Below are positions 54,076-62,771 of a stretch of DNA of 64,000 nt, piece after piece. A program made the position numbers and the translations under genes. Source of the stretch: Bin87 sp965203855. GTDB taxonomy: Bacteria > Chloroflexota > Dehalococcoidia > Lucifugimonadales > UBA3495. Where the stretch lies: assembly GCA_965203855.1 (NCBI GenBank), contig CBDBDN010000008.1:310001-374000 (forward strand). The letters run 5' to 3'. Within the stretch, counting starts at the first letter, position 1. The number at the start of each line of letters is the position of its first letter. The notes beneath the pieces were generated by a model that had not been told where the DNA came from, did no database searches, and worked only from the letters and a program-made list of their open reading frames with translations.

Positions 54076-54166
54076 GCAGCGCGCAACGCGCCTGATAGTG
54101 TGCGAAAGACGGCGTGAGATTAGGGCGAAATTGGGCCGCGCCGTCGGCAGCCAGCCCACCATGCGG

Positions 54167-54271
54167 TTAGAGAAACACGGCGGCGATGATCAAAAGGATA
54201 ATCACCCCAATACCGGTGCCAATGACGCAGCCGCAGCTGCGGCCAAATTCGTCAAAAAACCCCTCGAACAT
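54167..54271 (-). CDS. Small membrane protein with GRSCGC motif (copy B)
   Basis: 34 residues: MFEGFFDEF, then GRSCGCVIGTGIGVIILLIIAA and VFL. Paralogue of the protein at 53760-53882, with the same SD context (GAGGAACGATT before ATG). One transmembrane helix follows the Cys pair. Between the two genes lies a MITE and one copy of a duplicated promoter, so the block looks like a tandem duplication. Confidence 0.58.
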   Translation of the reverse strand: MFEGFFDEFGRSCGCVIGTGIGVIILLIIAAVFL

Positions 54272-54393
54272 AATCGTTCCTCGTTTTCGTGTGCCAGCCG
54301 GTTTGCCACGCCATACGCTACGCCGGGATAAAGGTAATTCTGACAGTATGACCGTAGTCGGGATGACGACGGTAGAATTACGGCGTCGGGCGT

Positions 54394-54439
54394 GCCGGGC
54401 GGCTGTTATAATAGCGCAGCCCGGCGGTTGCGCTCAACC
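54394..54439 (+). promoter_or_regulatory. 46-bp repeated promoter region, copy 2 (drives the HbpS-like gene)
   Basis: Second exact copy of 54030-54075, extended -10 with TATAAT at 54407-54412. It lies 80 bp before the HbpS-like start at 54521 and is the likely promoter of that gene. Confidence 0.65.
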
Positions 54440-54520
54440 ACACGGGGACATTACCGGACGGAGCGCTGCCGCAGCGTCCGTACCGCAAGACAGCCATCAA
54501 AACGGCAAGGAGATTTAACG

Positions 54521-54940
54521 ATGCCCAATATAACACTGGAACAGGCCGAGCAAGTGCTGGCCGGCGCCAAAGCCGCCGCGCAGCAGCTGGGCAAGGCTTT
54601 CAGCTTTTCCGTCGTGGACGCCCGCGGCGACCTGATTACGATGTGCAAGATGGACGGCTCCGCCTGGCGCACGCCCTATGTATCGCGGGGCAAGGCGCGG
54701 GCTTCGGCCTGCTTCGGAGAACCCAGCGGCGACCTTACGGAACGCTCCACTACCCCCATTATGCGCGCCGTAATGGAAGTGGAACGCGGCGAATTCGTCC
54801 CCGGCCAAGGCGCCCTGCCCATCTATCTGAACGGCGAGCTGATTGGCGCCGTCGGCGGCAGCGGCGGCACGGCGCAAGAGGACGAGGATTGCGCCCGGGC
54901 CGGCATCAACCGCGTGAATGGAGCGGCGGCCAGCCGCTAA
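54521..54940 (+). CDS. GlcG/HbpS-type heme-binding family protein (DUF336)
   Basis: 139 residues. ITLEQAEQVLAGAKAAAQQLG, FSVVDARGDLITMCKMDG, and the end GELIGAVGGSGGTAQEDEDCA are typical of the GlcG/HbpS fold. Members bind heme, cobalamin or act in organic acid use; the role here is unknown. ATG with AAGGAG upstream. Preceded by an extended -10 promoter and followed by a strong hairpin. Confidence 0.87.
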   Translation: MPNITLEQAEQVLAGAKAAAQQLGKAFSFSVVDARGDLITMCKMDGSAWRTPYVSRGKARASACFGEPSGDLTERSTTPIMRAVMEVERGEFVPGQGALPIYLNGELIGAVGGSGGTAQEDEDCARAGINRVNGAAASR

Positions 54941-54956
54941 CCGCCGCCGGTACACC

Positions 54957-54992
54957 CAAGCCCGGCCGGCATTTTGATGCCGGCCGGGCTTG
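54957..54992. terminator. Perfect 16-bp hairpin after the HbpS-like gene
   Basis: CAAGCCCGGCCGGCAT and its exact complement around a TTTG loop, between convergent genes. Very stable, without a T run. Confidence 0.6.
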
Positions 54993-55044
54993 GCTATCGC
55001 AAGACTGCGAAAAGTCCAGTGCAACGGCATTCCGCTGCTGGCAT

Positions 55045-55338
55045 CTAGTCAGTGGACGCCACTTCGAAATGCTTCACCCAGTACTCGCCGCGATAGAGAT
55101 GCTCAACCTCGCGGGCGATGTTGGCGCGGAACTCGCTGGTCTCGTAAGCGCGCAAGTCGCCCAGCGTTTCCCACATACTGACGCTGATGCCCTCGTCGGG
55201 ATCCTCAGTGCTGCGGATCAGCTGCCGCTCGTGCAGCCCCTTGGGCGAAGCGCCGGCGGTAACCCTTTCGTGATAGTGCCGCTCAAACTCCTCCCAGGAG
55301 CCGGCGCGCAGCTTCCCCCAAACCATTCTTACAAACAT
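55045..55338 (-). CDS. Antibiotic biosynthesis monooxygenase-domain protein
   Basis: 97 residues of the dimeric ferredoxin-like ABM fold: MFVRMVWGKLRAGSWEEFER, ISVSMWETLGDLRAYETSE. Members are small cofactor-free oxygenases or heme-degrading proteins; the activity is unknown. ATG at 55338 with AAGGAGG 12 bases upstream. Confidence 0.7.
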   Translation of the reverse strand: MFVRMVWGKLRAGSWEEFERHYHERVTAGASPKGLHERQLIRSTEDPDEGISVSMWETLGDLRAYETSEFRANIAREVEHLYRGEYWVKHFEVASTD

Positions 55339-55430
55339 AATCCCGTTTTGCCTCCTTGTGTGTTGCCGTTGCCGGGTTCGTATCCGTATTGCGGCGCAAA
55401 TCGTCATTACTGCGCGCGCCGGCGGCCTGG

Positions 55431-56120
55431 CTAGTGTTCCAGATCGCCGGCGGCGTGGACGATGATTTGCGCCGCCGTTTCGGTACTCATGTGGCCCATA
55501 TCCATCACAATATGATACAGCGTTGGATCCAGGGGCGATACCTTGAAAAATTTCTGGAAAAAGCGCATTCGGGCTTCCTCCAGCCCCTCCAGATGACTGC
55601 GGGCTTCCTTCTCCCCCAGATGCTCCCGTTCCATAATCGTCGCTACCCGTTTCGCCATTGGCGCCAGCATACCTACGTGCAGCACGCCGGGCGTATCGCC
55701 AAGTATCATATTGGCGCCGCGCCCGATGATGACGACATGGCCGGCCTGGGCCAGGTTCTGCACTACTTCCCGCGTCGTGTCAATGAATACCCGGTCGTTG
55801 ACCCGCTGCACCCGCGACTTCGGTTCCGCGCCCAGCTCGTAGTAAGTTTCCGGCAGCGTCTCAATGCCGATGCCGAGGTCGTAATCGCCGGATACCGCGG
55901 CGCGTTCCAGCACCCGGCCCAGCAGCGCGCCTATCCGGTCGCCGAACCGTTCCACCCGCTGCTCCTTGGCAATCAGGTTGGACACCGGAGAGCCGATGAT
56001 GCGGGCCGCTTCGGCGAACACCATCCGATCAACATAGTTCAGGCTCATCTCGGCCGCTACTTTCTGGCCGACCTCAATGGAGCCGGCGCCAATGGGGCCG
56101 TTGATGGTGATTACCGGCAT
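55431..56120 (-). CDS. Cytidylate kinase-like family protein
   Basis: 229 residues. N-terminal P-loop GPIGAGSIEVGQ with Ser in place of the usual Gly-Lys-Ser pattern, DRMVFAEAAR, VVIIGRGANMIL and VGMLAPMAKRVATIME follow the cytidylate-kinase-like (Cytidylate_kin2) family. The P-loop lacks the conserved Lys (GAGSIE rather than GxGKS), as in many members, so nucleotide kinase activity is uncertain. Confidence 0.78.
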   Translation of the reverse strand: MPVITINGPIGAGSIEVGQKVAAEMSLNYVDRMVFAEAARIIGSPVSNLIAKEQRVERFGDRIGALLGRVLERAAVSGDYDLGIGIETLPETYYELGAEPKSRVQRVNDRVFIDTTREVVQNLAQAGHVVIIGRGANMILGDTPGVLHVGMLAPMAKRVATIMEREHLGEKEARSHLEGLEEARMRFFQKFFKVSPLDPTLYHIVMDMGHMSTETAAQIIVHAAGDLEH

Positions 56121-56240
56121 AATTGAAGTCTCCCCGGGATCGGCGCTTCGTTTCGCATCAAATCAGGGCCAGCCACAGCGCCCGACCGGCTTGAATAATA
56201 CCACACCGGCCCGCACCCGGACGCCTCTCCCCATATCCTA

Positions 56241-57003
56241 AGCGCCGTTTCCGAATTAGACGGTTTAAATCCTGTCATTCCCACCCCCCTCAACCATAAT
56301 TCCGTCCCCCTAAACCGTCATTCCACCCCCCTAAACCGTCATTCCGGCGCAAGCCGGAATCCAACCCCCCCAAAACCCAAAATCCCCACCCATCCCCTCC
56401 ATCCATGCCATAAAACCCCATCCCGTCCATCCTGTCCATCGGTATAAAAAACCGACTTCCAACCCCATTGACAAGAACTCCAGTTCGCTGTTACCATCCC
56501 CTTGTCGGGTACAAATTCTCCAATCCACCACACTCAATGCCGCCTCAAAACGGCACCCATCCAGCCTGCCAGGAGCCAGTCCCTCAAAAAGACCGGTCGT
56601 TCACGGCCAATCAGCAACCCAAGTCGCACCGGCGTTCCCTACTCGCCCACGGTCCAACTAACCGAAGGAGTCGGGTCCTGCCAAGGCGCCAGACGGAGCG
56701 CCCCGTCCCCGGACGAAAAGCCAGCCTCGTCAAAAGCAACGCGCAAAACCTCCGGCCGTAGGGCTGATAAGCGACCGCAAACCCTGGCAGACTGCAATCC
56801 AATCCCAACCAATCCTAACCCATCCCAACCCAACGCACCCGACCACCTTGAACCCGACTACCCGACTACCCGACTACCCGACTACCCGACATCATAACCC
56901 AACCCCAACCCCCAATCCCCCCCAAGGAGGCCCAAAATCCCATTCATCCCCTCCATCCATGCCATCATCCGCGCCCCTCCCCAAGATGAGGGGCGCAGCG
57001 AAA
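56241..57003. repeat. Long gene-free spacer rich in repeats
   Basis: Holds a half element at 56241-56280, a core palindrome at 56336-56363, C-rich stretches, and an 8-bp tandem repeat CCCGACTA in nearly five copies (56853-56890). Short open frames exist on both strands, but none has an SD, a family match or consistent codon use. Confidence 0.75.
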
Positions 57004-58539
57004 TCACGCCGCCGCCCACTCCGCCGCCAGCCGCTCCGCTACCATTATCACCGTAGCATGAGTGTTGGCCCGCGGCACCTTGGGCAGAATGCTGGCGTCC
57101 GCAACCCACAGCCCGGACACGCCTCGCACTCGCAGCCCCTGGTCCACCACGGCATCCGGGTCGTCATCCGGCCCCATCTTGCAAGTGCCGGACATATGCC
57201 GCGCCGTGCCAACCGTGCGGCGCAGCCAGTCGTCCAGCAGCCCATCGTCCGCCAGCTCCCCTTCACTCGGCGATACCCACTCCGCCAGCACCTCCGCATA
57301 TGGCGGATATTCCACCAGCCGCCGGCACAGCCGCACCGCTTCCCGCAGCCGTTCCCGATCCCAAGCGTGTTCCATATACCGATAGTTGAACCGCGGCTGC
57401 TGCATCGGATCCGCCGATTGCAACTCCAGCTCCCCGCTGCCCGCCGGCAGCTCCAGCGCGCACGACAGCCGAATCCCCCGTTCCGGCAGTGCCTCCCCCG
57501 ACAACGGAGAGAATATCGAGCTGGTCATTATCATCACATCGTTGGGCGTGTCCGAGCCGGCCGCAGTGTAACGCAGCGCCACCCGCAGCCCTTGCGCGTC
57601 CGGCGTCAGCCGCACCTCATCCCGCGCCGTCAAGCCAATGCTGGCTATGGGATGGTTCCACAAATTCCGCCCCACCCCCGCCCGGTCAACCAAAACGGGT
57701 ATCCCGAAAGAACGCAGCGCATCCGCCGGCCCAATGCCCGAAAGCATCAGCAAATGCGGCGACTTTATCCCCCCGGCGCACAGCACAATGCTCCCGGCGT
57801 CAATGTCAAAAATCTCGCCGCCGCTTTCCGCCTCAACTCCAACCGCCTTGTCGCCGGCAAACCGAACCCGCCGCACGGCCACATCCCCCCGCACCGTAAG
57901 GTTCAGCCGATGCCGCGCGGCGTCTAGATGCGTCAACGCCGTGGACATCCGCACCCCGCCCGGATTGTTCATCGGTATCGGGCCCACTCCGCCCGGCTCC
58001 GGCCCATTAAGGTCGGCGCAGTCCGGGTAGCCGGCGGCGCGGCAGGCATCGTACAAAGCGCGCTGTATCGGCGGCCATTCCTCCTGATGACGCCGCAGCA
58101 GCGGTATCGGCCCCTCGCTGCCGTGAAAGTCATCCCGCACATCCTGATCCGTTTCCATCTTGCGGAAATACGGCAGCACATCCTGATAGTTCCAGCGGTC
58201 GTTCCCCCAGCCCGCCCACATCGCAAAGTCATCCGGCAGCCCCCGCAGCATTATCTGCCCGTTAATCGCGCTGCTCCCGCCAACCACCTTGCCCTGCGCT
58301 ACATGGATTTCCCCCTGCACATCGTTGATAGTGCCGGTAAGCGCCCAGTTGTGCCGCGCCCCCCGTCGCTCCGCATCGCGCGTATGCCCGTAACGCAGCT
58401 CGTCAGGCAGCCCCGCCGGATCAGGATAATCCGGCCCCGCCTCCAGCAGCAGCACCGCGCGGTTCGGATTTTCGGACAGCCGGGACGCCAGGACACAGCC
58501 CGCCGCGCCGCCGCCCACCACGATTACATCGTAATTCAT
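57004..58539 (-). CDS. GMC family oxidoreductase
   Basis: 511 residues. FAD-binding GGGAAGCVLASRLSE at the N terminus, VVGGSSAINGQIMLRG (GMC signature 1), CAGGIKSPHLLMLSGIGP (signature 2), and the C-terminal active-site region ARHMSGTCKMG ... NTHATVIMVAERLA. Choline dehydrogenase/alcohol oxidase type; acts on an alcohol, substrate unknown. Confidence 0.93.
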   Translation of the reverse strand: MNYDVIVVGGGAAGCVLASRLSENPNRAVLLLEAGPDYPDPAGLPDELRYGHTRDAERRGARHNWALTGTINDVQGEIHVAQGKVVGGSSAINGQIMLRGLPDDFAMWAGWGNDRWNYQDVLPYFRKMETDQDVRDDFHGSEGPIPLLRRHQEEWPPIQRALYDACRAAGYPDCADLNGPEPGGVGPIPMNNPGGVRMSTALTHLDAARHRLNLTVRGDVAVRRVRFAGDKAVGVEAESGGEIFDIDAGSIVLCAGGIKSPHLLMLSGIGPADALRSFGIPVLVDRAGVGRNLWNHPIASIGLTARDEVRLTPDAQGLRVALRYTAAGSDTPNDVMIMTSSIFSPLSGEALPERGIRLSCALELPAGSGELELQSADPMQQPRFNYRYMEHAWDRERLREAVRLCRRLVEYPPYAEVLAEWVSPSEGELADDGLLDDWLRRTVGTARHMSGTCKMGPDDDPDAVVDQGLRVRGVSGLWVADASILPKVPRANTHATVIMVAERLAAEWAAA

Positions 58540-58599
58540 TGCCGTTCACCTTTTGGAAAAGAGAGAGTAGGATTGACCAAGCCGCCAATAACCCCGCAG

Positions 58600-59301
58600 T
58601 CAGTCCAGCGCCTGGCGCGCCTGCCGCAACACATCATCCAGCATCGCCTCCGTAAGCCGCCCGGTCTGCGTATTCTGCTGGCTCGGATGATAACACGCAA
58701 TCAGCAGCGGGCCGCCGTCCGGCAGACGCGCCGCGGCATTATGCCCGAATGCCGGCTTGCGCGGCGGCATCATCCGCCCGCTATCATAATAGGCGCGCAG
58801 AAAAGCGTCAAAAGCGATGCGCCCCAGAGCGACCACGACGCGCAAATCCGGCAGCAGTTCTATCTCCCGCGCCAGGTAAGGACGGCAGGCCGACAGCTCA
58901 TCGCGCGTCGGCTTGTTCGCCGGCGGAGCGCACCGGGCCGCCGCCGTAATCAGCGCATCCCGCAGCTCCAGCCCGTCGCCCCAATGCTCCGATTCCGCCT
59001 GATTGGCAAAGCCCGCCCGATGCAGCGCCCCAAACAGCCAGTCCCCGCTGCGGTCTCCGGTGAACATCCGGCCCGTGCGGTTGCCCCCGTGCGCCGCCGG
59101 CGCCAGCCCCACAATCAGCAGCCGCGCCTCCGGATCCCCAAAAGCCGCCAGCGGTTTCCCCCAATACTCCGCATCCCGATACATCCGCCGCTTGACCCGC
59201 GCCGTCTCCTCCCGCCATTCCACCAGCCGCGGGCAAGCCCGACAACCCACCACCAACCCCTGCACGGCGGCAATACTGCCGGCAGCAGCAATTTCAGCCA
59301 T
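58600..59301 (-). CDS. Type-5 uracil-DNA glycosylase
   Basis: 233 residues. VGCRACPRLVEWREETARVK, IVGLAPAAHGGNRTGRMFTGDRSGDWLF (family-5 motif A, without the polar residue of other UDGs), AARCAPPANKPTRDE and CYHPSQQNTQTGRLT are diagnostic for UDGb. It removes uracil and other deaminated bases and carries an Fe-S cluster. ATG at 59301 with GAGGGATGG upstream; 59313 is an alternative. It complements the type-4 UDG at 11981. Confidence 0.9.
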   Translation of the reverse strand: MAEIAAAGSIAAVQGLVVGCRACPRLVEWREETARVKRRMYRDAEYWGKPLAAFGDPEARLLIVGLAPAAHGGNRTGRMFTGDRSGDWLFGALHRAGFANQAESEHWGDGLELRDALITAAARCAPPANKPTRDELSACRPYLAREIELLPDLRVVVALGRIAFDAFLRAYYDSGRMMPPRKPAFGHNAAARLPDGGPLLIACYHPSQQNTQTGRLTEAMLDDVLRQARQALD

Positions 59302-59381
59302 TTTCAAAACCATCCCTCAATTCACCGCCAAACCTGAATGCCCCATCATTCCCCCCCAAACCGTCATTCCAACCCCCCAAA

Positions 59382-59511
59382 CCGTCATTTCGGCGCAAGC
59401 CGGAATCCACACGCAACGGACGGACCCCAGCCTACGCCGGAGCCTACCATAGTGAGCGGATGCCGGCTTTCGCCGAAATGACGGAAATAAACCATCTAAT
59501 TAGGAAAGTTG
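59382..59511. repeat. Two palindromic repeats
   Basis: A core copy at 59382-59409 and a variant at 59459-59484 that continues into the AAATAAACC...AATTAGGAAA tail to about 59511. Confidence 0.75.
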
Positions 59512-59707
59512 CCAAAGCCGTCAAGTCTATCGCTGCGGCAACTGCGGACATTATTACACGCACGGCGGCGCCTACACCCGCCCCAGCGCCGCCTACCGGA
59601 AACTAGCCTTGGCGCCGCATGGAGATGGCATCCCCCAGAGCGCCGGCAGCCGCAGCGAAAATACCTTTCTGCGGCCGTATGCCCGCTTGCCGGAGGCCGA
59701 GCTATGA
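59504..59707 (+). pseudogene. Zinc-ribbon protein fragment without a start
   Basis: An open frame after a TAG reads VYRCGNCGHYYTHGGAYTRP, then SAAYRKLALAPHGDGIP and SENTFLRPYARLPEAEL before TGA. One CxxC pair is present. It has no ATG, GTG or TTG, and its 5' end abuts the tail of a palindromic repeat at 59459-59511, so repeat insertion may have removed the start. Family not recognised. Confidence 0.4.
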
Positions 59708-59742
59708 CGGTTTATGTTGGGAATACCGGCTCGCAGCGCAAC

Positions 59743-59771
59743 TTTACAATCCGAACTGCCGGTTCTATAAT
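59743..59771 (+). promoter_or_regulatory. Promoter of the second greA-like gene
   Basis: TTTACA (59743-59748), 17-bp spacer, TATAAT (59766-59771). Among the best promoters in the window; the leader to 59843 would be about 65 nt. Confidence 0.7.
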
Positions 59772-59842
59772 TTATGGTTGCCGAAGCAGGCTGATGGCGG
59801 CTTGTTTCATTTCACAATCAGGGCTTCCCGGGTGGCGACAAA

Positions 59843-60334
59843 ATGCCGGAACCGCAGTATATGTCCCAGGCGAAATTTGATGAGCTGATGGCGGAGCTGA
59901 ACGAGTTGCGCACAGTGCGTAAGCCGGCTATCGCGCAGCAGATTAATGTCGCCCGCACGCGCGGCGGCACGGATGACAACGCCGAGCAGGATACCGCAAA
60001 ACGGGAGCTGGCTTTCGCTGAGGGCAAGATTCGCGCGCTGGAAAACCTGATTAGCAATGCGGTGGTCAGCAACCCGCAGACGGACGCCGGCGGCGCTGCC
60101 GATGCTGATACCGATGATGCCGTAGCCATCTGGCGCACCGTTACCGTAGAACGCGATAACGGGCAGCAGGCGCAGTATCAGATTACGGGCTCGCTGGAAT
60201 CCGACCCGGCGCAGGGCAAAATTTCGCATATCTCCCCCATCGGCAAGAGCCTGCTGGGCAAGCGTCCCGGCGACATTGCCGAAGTGCAGACGCCCCGCGG
60301 CCACGCCCGCATCAAGGTAATCGCCGTCCACTGA
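59843..60334 (+). CDS. GreA-like transcription elongation factor
   Basis: 163 residues, standard length. Coiled coil 10-75 and the FKBP-like domain (GKISHISPIGKSLLGKRPGD). The coil tip reads RTRGGTDDNAEQDTAK, where the usual GDLSENAEY has its first Asp replaced by Gly, and Glu by Asp. That tip delivers the acidic residues for RNA cleavage, so activity may be altered; it could be an antagonist or specialist paralogue. A low-complexity DAGGAADADTDDA insert joins the domains. An in-frame ATG at 59861 is an alternative start. Confidence 0.85.
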   Translation: MPEPQYMSQAKFDELMAELNELRTVRKPAIAQQINVARTRGGTDDNAEQDTAKRELAFAEGKIRALENLISNAVVSNPQTDAGGAADADTDDAVAIWRTVTVERDNGQQAQYQITGSLESDPAQGKISHISPIGKSLLGKRPGDIAEVQTPRGHARIKVIAVH

Positions 60335-60381
60335 CCGGGCGGCCCTCGCTCTGATTAGCGCAGTGCAGTGCATCGCATCCC

Positions 60382-61956
60382 GTGACTACGCGCGACGAAA
60401 CTCCGCCGGCCAACGCCGCCGCCGACAACCTGGGCAGCCTACAGGCTAACCTGGAAAGCCGGCGGGCCAAGCTGGAACGCATCCGGGAACGCGGCATCGA
60501 TCCCTACCCGCCCCGGTTCCGGCGCAGCGCGGACGCCGCCGCCGCCATCGCCCGGTTTGAGGCGGACGAAGCCGCCGGAATCTCCGGCGATGACGAGTCC
60601 GATTCCATAATCCGGCTGGCCGGGCGCATTACCTCAATGCGCGTGATGGGGCGCGCCGCATTCCTGGACTTGCGCGACGCCTCCGGCACCGTGCAGGCAA
60701 TGCTGCGTCAAAATGCGCTGGGCTCGGATTACGCACTGCTGGATGACCTGGACATCGGCGATTTTCTGGGCGTCAACGGCCGGATGATGCGGACGCGCAC
60801 CGGACAGCCGACTATCGAAGCGCAGTCGCTGACCATCCTCGCCAAAGGGATGCGGCCGCTCCCCGAAAAGTGGCACGGCCTGCGCGATGTGGAAACCCGT
60901 TACCGGCAGCGTTACCTTGACCTGATTGCCAACCCGGAAGTGGCCGACACTTTCACGCAGCGCAGCCGCATCATCAGCGGCATTCGCCGTTTCTTTGATG
61001 GGCGCGGATTTGTGGAAGTGGACACGCCCATTCTGGTGCCAATTCCCGCCGGCGCGCACGCCCGCCCCTTTGTTACCCATCACAACGCGCTGGACGAGCA
61101 GCTGTACCTCCGCATCGCCACTGAACTTTACTTGAAACGGCTGATTGTCGGCGGGCTGGACAAGGTGTATGAAATTGGCCGCGTGTTCCGCAACGAGGGG
61201 ATTGACCAGGACCACAACCCGGAGTTCACGCTGCTGGAATCCTATGAAGCGTATGCGGACTATAACGATGTGATGGAGCTGGTAGAGTCGCTGGTATCTA
61301 CGCTGGCGCAGGACTTGTACGGCGTGATGCGGGTTGCGGCGGGCGATGCGGTGATTGACTTTACCCCGCCCTGGCCGCGTCTTTCGCTGCCGGCGGAACT
61401 GGAACGGCGCAGCGGCGTTGACATTGACCGCTATCCCGACGCTGAATCCCTCACCCGCAAAGCGTTTGAGTTGGGATTGCAGCCGGGACCCCGGGAGGCG
61501 CGGGGCCGGCTGATTGACAAGATGCTTTCCGTTTATGTGGAGCCGCATCTGATCCAGCCTACTTTTCTGATTGACTACCCGGAGGATATGTCGCCGCTGG
61601 CGAAAGGCCGCCCGGACAAGCCCGGCTATGTAGAACGGTTTGAGGCTTTCGCCGCCGGGATGGAGATTGCCAACTCGTACACCGAGCTGAACGACCCGGC
61701 AGTGCAGCGCGCGCGGTTCGCCGCCCAGGAACGCCAGCGCGACGCTTACGGCGACGAGGAAGCCGACCGCACCGACGCGGATTTTCTGACGGCATTGGAG
61801 TACGGAATGCCGCCCACCGGCGGGCTGGGCATCGGCATTGACCGGCTGATAATGCTGCTGACCGGGCAGGCCAGCATCCGGGATGTGCTGCTGTTCCCGC
61901 AGATGCGTTCTTTGGCGGGCGCCGGCGGCAATACCGCTGCTGGCGATAGCGAATAG
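60382..61956 (+). CDS. lysS: Lysyl-tRNA synthetase, class II
   Basis: 524 residues from a GTG. N-terminal OB anticodon domain (IRLAGRITSMRVMGRAAFLDL), motif 1 region, motif 2 (VFRNEGIDQDHNPEFTLLE), and motif 3 (GLGIGIDRLIMLLTGQASIRDVLLFP). Charges tRNA-Lys. It follows the greA-like gene by 47 bp, a common order (greA-lysS), and probably shares its promoter. Confidence 0.95.
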   Translation: MTTRDETPPANAAADNLGSLQANLESRRAKLERIRERGIDPYPPRFRRSADAAAAIARFEADEAAGISGDDESDSIIRLAGRITSMRVMGRAAFLDLRDASGTVQAMLRQNALGSDYALLDDLDIGDFLGVNGRMMRTRTGQPTIEAQSLTILAKGMRPLPEKWHGLRDVETRYRQRYLDLIANPEVADTFTQRSRIISGIRRFFDGRGFVEVDTPILVPIPAGAHARPFVTHHNALDEQLYLRIATELYLKRLIVGGLDKVYEIGRVFRNEGIDQDHNPEFTLLESYEAYADYNDVMELVESLVSTLAQDLYGVMRVAAGDAVIDFTPPWPRLSLPAELERRSGVDIDRYPDAESLTRKAFELGLQPGPREARGRLIDKMLSVYVEPHLIQPTFLIDYPEDMSPLAKGRPDKPGYVERFEAFAAGMEIANSYTELNDPAVQRARFAAQERQRDAYGDEEADRTDADFLTALEYGMPPTGGLGIGIDRLIMLLTGQASIRDVLLFPQMRSLAGAGGNTAAGDSE

Positions 61957-62036
61957 CCGGCAATGTCGCTATGATTATGCGGCGGCCATGATTATCACGG
62001 CCAACAATGCAGCGGACGGACTGGGAGGTTATTGCT

Positions 62037-62759
62037 ATGACTACAACCGCAACCCGCCCGGCGGCAGCCGCGGCAGTGCCGGCGCCCGATTATTTTCCGC
62101 CGCCCGCGCCGGCGCTGCCTGATACTGCCGGCGTCAACCTGTTTCCGCTGAAACTCCGGCTGCCCGACGCCGTAGTCGCCGCCGGCCCGGACGCCTGCGA
62201 AGCCTGGTTCTGGGAAATCTGCTTGGCCAACGACGGCGCCCTCTGGCAGATAGAACTCGGCGCTGATGGAGTATTGGAACTGATGCCATCCTATGCATAT
62301 GCGGAACGCCGGGAATTTCGGTTCGGTTTTGCGCTGGAGACTTGGAATATCGGCTTGGAAACACCCGGTATGACTACTGGGCCGTCCGCTGCGTATCGTC
62401 TGTCTAACGGCGCGGTACGCAGCCCAGATGGGGCCTGGACGACGGCGGAAAGAGTGGCTCCCCCACGCTCGGACCCGCCGCAGACCTGGCCGTTCTGTCC
62501 CGATTTCGTGGTGGAAATACGGTCGCCGTCCCAATCCCGTCCCGCGGATCTGGCCGCGCTGTTGGACAAGATGCGGGAATATATGGACAACGGCGCCAAG
62601 CTGGGCTGGCTGATTGACCCGCTGGAACGCACCGTCCGCATCTACCGGACAGGACTGGCCGAACCGGAACTGCTGACCGACCCGGAGACGCTGGACGGAG
62701 AGGATGTGCTGCCCGGCTTCGCTTTTGCCGTGCGGTCGCTGATTTTTGACCTGGTTTAA
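62037..62759 (+). CDS. Uma2 family endonuclease-like protein (DUF820)
   Basis: 240 residues. A PD-(D/E)xK fold: ELMPSYAYAERR, PDFVVEIRSPSQSRPADLAA with the D...ExR residues, and GAKLGWLIDPLERTVRIYR. Uma2 proteins are abundant in cyanobacteria and Chloroflexi, with unknown role. Here an Ala/Pro-rich N terminus of about 35 residues is extra. ATG at 62037 behind GGGAGG. It lies between lysS and serS. Confidence 0.85.
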   Translation: MTTTATRPAAAAAVPAPDYFPPPAPALPDTAGVNLFPLKLRLPDAVVAAGPDACEAWFWEICLANDGALWQIELGADGVLELMPSYAYAERREFRFGFALETWNIGLETPGMTTGPSAAYRLSNGAVRSPDGAWTTAERVAPPRSDPPQTWPFCPDFVVEIRSPSQSRPADLAALLDKMREYMDNGAKLGWLIDPLERTVRIYRTGLAEPELLTDPETLDGEDVLPGFAFAVRSLIFDLV

Positions 62760-62771
62760 GAGTGTTGACTG

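Noticed and set aside
56468..56897. Open frames in the repeat-rich spacer before the GMC oxidoreductase
   Set aside because: Low-complexity, Pro/Ser/Arg-rich translations on both strands, no ribosome-binding site and no recognisable domain.
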